A DNA stretch of 46,596 nt, from NCBI RefSeq assembly GCF_002087235.1, contig NZ_MUIO01000089.1:1-46596 (forward strand), written 5' to 3'. The stretch is from Pseudomonas floridensis (GTDB taxonomy: Bacteria > Pseudomonadota > Gammaproteobacteria > Pseudomonadales > Pseudomonadaceae). Position numbers and translations under genes: made by a program. A model generated the notes under the pieces. That model ran no database searches, was not told where the DNA came from, and saw only the letters and a program-made list of their open reading frames with translations. Each line of letters begins with the position of its first letter. Positions within the stretch are counted from its first letter, which is position 1. Shown in pieces: positions 41,781-46,596 of the stretch.

Positions 41781-44129
41781 ATGTCAGCCCGCCCTACCCA
41801 ACTTTCCCCGATGGTTCGCACGCTGCGCCATGTCATCTTCGGCGCCAGCCTTTCGGTGGGCAGCCTGTCGATGGCTCAGGCCGCCGATGTAGCGCCCAAG
41901 GTCTACCACATCGCGCCAAGCGAACTTGAAACAGCGTTGAACCAGTTTGGCCGGGAAGCGGGCGTGCTGATTTCCTATGGCTCGCAAGTCACCAGCGGGC
42001 TGAAGAGCCGCGGCCTGGAAGGTCAGTACACGCCCGAGCAAGGCCTCAACGCCCTGCTCGAAGGCACCGGGCTGCAAGCCGTGGCCGATGGCAACAATGG
42101 CTTCACCGTGCAGTCGGCCAGCGTCGTCGGCGCACCGATCGAGCTCGGCGTTTCGACAGTGGTCGGCGACTGGCTGGGCGAGGCGCAGCAGACCAATGTT
42201 TTCGAACATCCCGGCGCACGTGACGTGATACGCCGCGAAGAATTCGAGCGGGTCGGCGCGACCTCGGCACGTGACGTGCTCAACCGTATTCCCGGCGTCA
42301 ACGCCCCGGAAAACAATGGCACCGGCAGCCACGACATGGCGCTGAACTTCGGTATTCGCGGCCTCAATCCGCGTCTGGCTTCGCGCTCCACGGTGTTGAT
42401 GGACGGTATACCTGTGCCGTTCGCGCCTTACGGCCAGCCGCAGTTGTCGTTCGCGCCGGTCAGCATGGGCAACATGGACGCCGTTGACGTGGTGCGCGGC
42501 GGCGGCGCGGTGCGTTACGGCCCGCAGAACGTCGGCGGTATCGTCAACTTCGTGACCCGCGCCATTCCCGATGAGCCGACGCTCAAGGGCGGCATCCAGA
42601 CTGAAACCAGCCCGTCTTCCAGCCATGACGGCTTCAAGACCACCGGCAACCTGTTGGCGGGCGGCACCAACGACAACGGCCTGGGCGGCGCGATTCTGTA
42701 CTCCGGGGTGCGCGGCGGCGACTGGCGCGAACACAGCGACACGCAGATCGACGATCTGATCCTCAAGGGTAAATACCAGATCGACGAGGCCAACAGCCTC
42801 AACGCCATGGCTCAGTACTACGACGGCGAAGCCGAGATGCCGGGCGGCTTGAGTGTGGCCGACTACGACGCCGACCCGTACCAGTCGACTCGTTTGAAGG
42901 ACAAGTTCTGGGGACGTCGCACGATGTTCAACTTCGGCTATCGCTACGAGCAGGACGCACGGGTGTTCACCGCCAACACCTTTTTCACCAAGACCCTACG
43001 CAGCGGCTATCTGGACCAGGGCAGCTTTGTGTCCCTGTCGCCTCGCGAATATTGGGTGCGCGGTCTGGAAACCCGTTTCTCCCAAGGCTTTGCGCTGGGC
43101 GAAACCTGGCATGAAGTGGGCGTCGGCTACCGCTACGTCAACGAGGCCGGTCATGAGCTGCGCTACCGCGAACCGGTGACCGGCCAGTTACCGACCACCG
43201 CCAGTCGCAACGACCGCGACACTCGTGGTTCGACCCAAGCCCATGCGTTCTACATCGATGATCGCATCGACATCGGCAAGTGGACCATCACACCTGGCAT
43301 CCGCTACGAAATGATCGACACCGCGCAGAACAACAACCTGACCAACGTCAAATACCAAGGCGACTACAACACCGCGCTGCCTGCGCTGAACGTGCTCTAT
43401 CACCTGACCGACACCTGGAACCTGTACGCCAACACCGAAGGCTCGTTCGGCAGCGTGCAGTACAGCCAGATGCCCAACCGCGTGACGGGCGGTGAAGTGA
43501 AGCCGGAAAAGGCGCGCACCTGGGAACTGGGCACCCGTTATGACAACGGCAACCTGCGCGCCGAGATCGGGGCCTTCCTGATCAACTTCGACAACCAGTA
43601 CGACAGCAACCAGACCAACGACACCGTCATTGCCCGAGGCGAAACGCGCCATCAAGGCATCGAAACCAGCGTCAACTATGCGCTGGAAGGTTTGAACCCG
43701 GCGCTGGCGGGCTACGATGTCTACGCCACCTACGCGTTCGTGGACGCTACCATTCGTGAGGACGGTCCGAACAAAGGCAACCGCGTACCCTTCTCGTCCA
43801 GACACAAGGGCACATTGGGCGTCAGCTACACCGAAGGTCCATGGAAGCTGAATCTGGACAGCGCGTTCCAGAGTGATCAGTTCGCCGACAATGCCAACAC
43901 CTCGACCGAAACTGCCGACGGCAGCAATGGCCGCATCCCCGGCTACATGCTGTTCAGCACCCGAGCCGGTTACGACTTCGGTCCGAAACTCTCCGACCTG
44001 AACGTGGCTGTGGGCATGAAGAACATCTTCAATCGCCAGTACTACACCCGCTCGTTCGACGACAACAACCGCGGCAAATACGTCGGCGAACCACGCACCG
44101 TCTACGTCCAGACCTCAGTCGCGTTTTGA
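41781..44129 (+). CDS. fecA: TonB-dependent ferric citrate receptor FecA
   Basis: A 782-residue outer-membrane receptor. A signal peptide (about 1-35, ending AQA) leads into an STN signalling domain (about 37-110: VYHIAPSELETALNQFGREAGVLISYGSQ), the mark of receptors that signal through FecR. The plug domain (about 135-260) has RIPGVNAPENNGTGSHD and GIRGLNPRLASRSTVLMDGIPVPFAPYGQPQ. A 22-strand barrel follows, ending VYVQTSVAF. Long stretches, such as GIRGLNPRLASRSTVLMDGIP and YHLTDTWNLYANTEGSFG, match what I know of E. coli FecA nearly word for word, so ferric dicitrate is the likely ligand. AAAGGA lies 7 nt before the ATG. A hairpin repeat follows the gene. No fecBCDE permease genes are in the window. 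Confidence 0.95.
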   Translation: MSARPTQLSPMVRTLRHVIFGASLSVGSLSMAQAADVAPKVYHIAPSELETALNQFGREAGVLISYGSQVTSGLKSRGLEGQYTPEQGLNALLEGTGLQAVADGNNGFTVQSASVVGAPIELGVSTVVGDWLGEAQQTNVFEHPGARDVIRREEFERVGATSARDVLNRIPGVNAPENNGTGSHDMALNFGIRGLNPRLASRSTVLMDGIPVPFAPYGQPQLSFAPVSMGNMDAVDVVRGGGAVRYGPQNVGGIVNFVTRAIPDEPTLKGGIQTETSPSSSHDGFKTTGNLLAGGTNDNGLGGAILYSGVRGGDWREHSDTQIDDLILKGKYQIDEANSLNAMAQYYDGEAEMPGGLSVADYDADPYQSTRLKDKFWGRRTMFNFGYRYEQDARVFTANTFFTKTLRSGYLDQGSFVSLSPREYWVRGLETRFSQGFALGETWHEVGVGYRYVNEAGHELRYREPVTGQLPTTASRNDRDTRGSTQAHAFYIDDRIDIGKWTITPGIRYEMIDTAQNNNLTNVKYQGDYNTALPALNVLYHLTDTWNLYANTEGSFGSVQYSQMPNRVTGGEVKPEKARTWELGTRYDNGNLRAEIGAFLINFDNQYDSNQTNDTVIARGETRHQGIETSVNYALEGLNPALAGYDVYATYAFVDATIREDGPNKGNRVPFSSRHKGTLGVSYTEGPWKLNLDSAFQSDQFADNANTSTETADGSNGRIPGYMLFSTRAGYDFGPKLSDLNVAVGMKNIFNRQYYTRSFDDNNRGKYVGEPRTVYVQTSVAF

Positions 44130-44467
44130 TGCAATTTTCCTGATGTAATCGATCGTTCCCATGCGCCGCACGGGAACGTCGCTCTACCTCCCTTGTTTTG
44201 CACCGGCCTATCGATGTGCCTGGGCCGGGCAGCCTGCAGAGCCTCGTGGGTTGCATCTGGCATAGGGTAGGAAATGAGCCGGGCAAAAGGGGGAAACTTT
44301 CGTTCAAACATTTCTTGTTTTTTTATACTGCGAAATATTTCTTCCATATTGGGGTTGAATTGTCGGGTCATTGCCGCCAACACTGTGAATGAGCGCAAAC
44401 GAAACCGAATTCCGCGAGGAATCGCACAGTCCAGGCTCACACGAGCAAGCCCTAATAAGGATTAACT
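44130..44467 (+). promoter_or_regulatory. Gap between fecA and the HPF-like gene
   Basis: A 338-bp non-coding stretch. It holds the hairpin repeat at 44154-44178, then becomes AT-rich at 44290-44350 with a TATACT hexamer (44324-44329) that could be the -10 of a sigma-70/RpoS promoter for the downstream gene; no good -35 is seen. The leader would be about 130 nt. Confidence 0.4.
44154..44178. repeat. Palindromic repeat / terminator after fecA
   Basis: CGTTCCC (44154-44160) and GGGAACG (44172-44178) flank ATGCGCCGCAC, making a near-continuous 25-nt palindrome. CGTTCCC...GGGAACG hairpins are a common dispersed repeat type in Pseudomonas and often lie at gene ends, as here, 25 bp after fecA. Confidence 0.6.
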
Positions 44468-44896
44468 ATGCAAATCCAGGTCAATAGCGATAATCACATC
44501 GAAAGCAGTATCCGACTGGAGGAGTGGGTTCGTACCACCGTTGAAAGCACGCTCGAACATTACGACGAATACCTGACTCGCGTGGAAGTCCATATCCGCG
44601 ATGAAAACGGCGACAAGCCCGGCCCGCATGACATCAAATGCCAGATGGAAGCCCGGCCAAAAGGTCACCAGCCCATTTCTGTTTCCCACAAGGCCGATAC
44701 GGTAGATCAGGCGGTGGATGGCGCGGCAGTGAAACTGGACCATGCCCTTGAACACTTGTTTGGCAAACTGCGCGGCAAGCGCGGCGCGGCCCCGGTCCTG
44801 ACCGAGCAGGACGACGATTCGGTCAGCCCGGACGCGTTGCTTGAAGAGGAATTTCTGGAGAAAGAGCAGGAGAAGGAAGCCGCTCGTTTGAGCTGA
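44468..44896 (+). CDS. HPF/RaiA-family ribosome-associated protein
   Basis: A 142-residue protein. The N-terminal ~100 residues fit the S30AE/HPF fold: MQIQVNSDNHIESSIRLEEWVRTTVESTLEHYDEYLTRVEVHIRDENGDKPGPHDIKCQMEARPKGHQPISVSHKADTVDQAVDGAAVKLDHALEHLFGKLRGKRG, with the beta-alpha-beta-beta-beta-alpha pattern. Such proteins bind the 30S decoding site and cause hibernation or block translation in stress. The C-terminal 40 residues are highly acidic (EQDDDSVSPDALLEEEFLEKEQEKEA), longer than in short HPF and unlike the dimerising domain of long HPF. It is not in the usual rpoN-hpf setting, so it is probably a second, stress-specific paralogue. AAGG lies 7 nt before the ATG; a terminator follows. 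Confidence 0.88.
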   Translation: MQIQVNSDNHIESSIRLEEWVRTTVESTLEHYDEYLTRVEVHIRDENGDKPGPHDIKCQMEARPKGHQPISVSHKADTVDQAVDGAAVKLDHALEHLFGKLRGKRGAAPVLTEQDDDSVSPDALLEEEFLEKEQEKEAARLS

Positions 44897-44935
44897 TTTC
44901 GGCTCGCTGCTTGAACAGGTTTCACAATAGACAAA

Positions 44936-44963
44936 AAGGGCGAACCTGCGAGGGTTCGCCCTT
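44936..44963 (+). terminator. Terminator of the HPF-like gene
   Basis: AAGGGCGAACC (44936-44946) pairs with GGTTCGCCCTT (44953-44963) around a 6-nt loop, followed by CTTCG and preceded by an A-run. It ends 67 bp after the gene. Confidence 0.8.
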
Positions 44964-45348
44964 CTTCGTGATGCGCATGCAGGTCAGTCAAAAGCGTTGA
45001 AAAGTGATTCACCCTGCGACTGATCGGTGCGCACCACAAATGCCCGGCGCACAGCTTTGTATCACCCGGGACACGCTTTGCGACGCTGCAGCTCGACGTC
45101 TCGGTGCCGTCCATCGAATTTAACATCCAGTGACAAACCAATATCGAGCGCCATGTCCATTTCTTCTGTGAGCAAAAACGGAGGCCGTTAACCTGCCTTC
45201 CGACATCGCATGATCACTCGAACAGCATGCATCCCACCCTCCTTCAACGGCCGTACAGGACACCTGACATCGTGATTTTCGGAACACCTCCAAACGAGGT
45301 TTTTATCCCGCAAATGCGAATGCCTGACCGGAAAAGGAAAGCGTCTGA
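44964..45348. other. Non-coding stretch with a small terminator-like hairpin
   Basis: This 385-bp stretch has no convincing open frame. At 45286-45304 ACCTC-caaac-GAGGT is followed by TTTTT, a short intrinsic-terminator-like element that could end a small RNA starting somewhere in 45000-45200. No clear promoter was identified. Confidence 0.35.
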
Positions 45349-45594
45349 ATGTCTGACAATCCGTGGAATCTGTCCTATGTAAATCACCCGCCGGTCAGTG
45401 CGCGAGGCAGGCCTGAAGCCGTCGCTCGTGAGCTTTGCGCCACGGCCATCGACAAACTGTTCACGTACCCACTCCCTGCGAAATACAGCGCTGGCGGCGA
45501 CCTGTCCTGCGCACGCCAAAAGGCCACTCCTGAAAAATGGCCCGAACCGTGCAACGCACTGATGGCGACACCCAAGCCACGGCCAAGCCACTGA
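45349..45594 (+). CDS. Possible small protein, 81 aa
   Basis: An open frame with ATG at 45349 and an AAGGAAAG purine stretch about 9 nt upstream. The product MSDNPWNLSYVNHPP... contains a helical stretch AVARELCATAIDKLF, then a Pro/Cys-rich tail, with no signal peptide or recognised family. Competing frames on the opposite strand (45244-45612 and 45384-45671) are equally long, so coding status is uncertain. It lies 69 bp before the next gene. Confidence 0.35.
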   Translation: MSDNPWNLSYVNHPPVSARGRPEAVARELCATAIDKLFTYPLPAKYSAGGDLSCARQKATPEKWPEPCNALMATPKPRPSH

Positions 45595-45663
45595 TCGGCC
45601 GCTGAGAACCAAAAGGACTTAAACCCGGTCAACTTATGCAGAACCATTGAGCAGGTAAATGAT

Positions 45664-45996
45664 ATGGACAATCCTTTTCAGATGATCACGGACACTTTCC
45701 ATCCGGACTATCGGGTGAATCTGAGCATTCAAGGACTGGACGGCAGCATCATGCTGACGCTCTCCAACGAACGTGGCGTCGTCGCCAAGCGCCTGATCAG
45801 CGCCGCTCAACGTAACGACCCGGAACGCCTGCGCCGCCTGATAGAAAGCGTGCAGTTCGGCATCGCCATCGAACGTGGCGACAGCGCAATCAAGATTCTG
45901 GCTGCAATGACAGATGGCGCTGCCCTTCGGCAGCCAGGTGCGCCATCCAATGACGAGTGGCAGCGAAAGCGGCCGAATCTGGCGGCGGGGGTTTGA
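45664..45996 (+). CDS. Small conserved-looking protein, possibly DUF3509
   Basis: A 110-residue soluble protein. The first 85 residues look like a compact alpha/beta domain: MDNPFQMITDTFHPDYRVNLSIQGLDGSIMLTLSNERGVVAKRLISAAQRNDPERLRRLIESVQFGIAIERGDSAIKILAAM. The pattern PDYRV...GLDGSIMLTLS...KRLISAAQ resembles the DUF3509 group of small Pseudomonas proteins, an assignment from memory of the pattern and not certain. The last 25 residues are polar and probably disordered. AGGTAAATGAT precedes the ATG. No partner gene is evident and the function is unknown. Confidence 0.65.
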   Translation: MDNPFQMITDTFHPDYRVNLSIQGLDGSIMLTLSNERGVVAKRLISAAQRNDPERLRRLIESVQFGIAIERGDSAIKILAAMTDGAALRQPGAPSNDEWQRKRPNLAAGV

Positions 45997-46596
45997 TGGG
46001 ACGGCATCCTTGCGATGCCATTCTGATTTTTAGACTTGCGTGCTGAATACTGATCGCATCTGGCCTACCAATCCGGACAGTCTGAAAAGCCTGCGTCACA
46101 GGCGATTCTATTTTGTTCGAGCAATCCAGGCACTGTTGTCAGGAACACATAAAAGTCGTCGCTAAGATAGTCTTCGACGAAAGACGTATCTTGGCCAAGA
46201 GGCGAATCTGCGTACTACAAGCCTTCAGGTGTAATAGGGCACGAATAAAGTGTTTTATTTTTCCCGCCTGAAAAGAATGCAATATATTAGGCTTACCCCC
46301 CTCACCCGCATACGCTTTCATTGCCTCAGACAAACATCGATAAAAACCTTCCTTTGTTCATCACGAAGAAACAGGCCACACCCTGTGGCCCCAAAAACGG
46401 AAAGCTGGAAATATCTGAATATCTCACCTCCACAACATGACCAAACCAAAAAACCTATGCAGAAAACGCATCAACGTGCGCCGACACTAACGCCCAGTCA
46501 GGTTCGAAAAGACCTGACGCTTCCAGCCCTCCATTTCTTTATCTAGCAAACATATAACATTTTTTAGAAAATCATGTAGATCACCCTCAAAATAGT
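45997..46596. other. AT-richer terminal region without a supported gene
   Basis: The last 600 bp has noticeably lower G+C than the rest. The longest frame (46250-46546, plus) gives a basic, low-complexity product and lacks a good ribosome-binding site. Two hairpins are visible: GGCCACA-ccc-TGTGGCC (46374-46390), which on the minus strand is followed by a T-rich stretch, and GTCAGGT...ACCTGAC (46497-46518). These could be ends of transcripts entering from the right. Confidence 0.4.

Noticed and set aside
45281..45310. GGAAC-containing sequence considered as a type III secretion (hrp) box
   Set aside because: Lacks the GGAACC core and any CCAC element at the required spacing; no hrp box was found elsewhere in the end region.
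45244..45612. 122-aa minus-strand open frame over the doubtful 81-aa gene
   Set aside because: No ribosome-binding site or domain; it shows that coding status here is ambiguous, but gives no better support than the plus-strand frame.
46250..46546. 98-aa plus-strand open frame at the window edge
   Set aside because: Basic, low-complexity product, no ribosome-binding site, AT-rich non-coding context.

Overview
The window is a Gram-negative chromosome segment of about 46.6 kb with roughly 60% G+C coding sequence. It is most likely a Pseudomonas of the P. syringae group. That assignment is inference from gene content and order: a complete 12-gene alginate operon (algD-8-44-K-E-G-X-L-I-J-F-A), Pseudomonas-type REP repeats, an AapJ/AapQ amino-acid transporter, RhlB, a PIN-PhoH ATPase and a FecIRA iron-citrate locus. 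No rRNA, tRNA, insertion sequence, prophage or CRISPR array was seen.

Layout. 1-1557 (minus) holds the start of an amino-acid ABC permease gene and its periplasmic binding-protein gene, separated by an attenuator-like hairpin. 2040-4289 (plus) encodes a serine carboxylesterase and the DEAD-box helicase RhlB, the latter preceded by a perfect 11-bp stem. 4299-5478 (minus) is the overlapping moaC-moaD-moaE cluster for molybdopterin. 5673-8573 (minus) encodes a PIN-PhoH ATPase and an exported NodB-fold protein whose metal-binding residues look lost. 8741-9520 (plus) is yaaA. 9521-10336 is an approximately 0.8 kb non-coding algD control region with a candidate ECF (AlgU/AlgT) promoter, inverted repeats and GGA motifs.

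10337-26734 (plus) is the alginate operon. AlgA and AlgD make GDP-mannuronate. Alg8 polymerises it with the c-di-GMP receptor Alg44. AlgK, AlgE, AlgG, AlgX and AlgL form the periplasmic and outer-membrane export, epimerase and lyase complex. AlgI, AlgJ, AlgF and AlgX acetylate the polymer. Catalytic residues are intact throughout. Several junctions carry structured non-coding DNA (algD-alg8, algL-algI, algF-algA), and a strong terminator follows algA.

26935-28783 (plus) encodes a small membrane protein, a short-chain dehydrogenase and an unrecognised 121-aa protein. 28819-33550 (minus) is a four-gene FUSC-type efflux operon (outer-membrane lipoprotein, FUSC pump, DUF1656, membrane-fusion protein), divergent from a LysR regulator with an operator-like palindrome between them. 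34771-35745 is a 2-hydroxyacid dehydrogenase. 35800-37717 is a divergent EamA exporter and AraC regulator. 37714-44129 is an iron block: a DUF3649/PepSY/DUF3325 membrane trio (minus) diverging across a Fur box from fecI-fecR-fecA (plus). 44468-45996 encodes an HPF/RaiA-type ribosome-associated protein and small uncharacterised proteins. The last 600 bp is AT-richer DNA with no supported gene.

No clear new multi-gene system is visible. The best leads are the degenerate deacetylase next to the alginate locus, the structured elements inside and ahead of the alginate operon, the pairing of FecIRA with a PepSY trio instead of a FecBCDE permease, and the 121-aa orphan.
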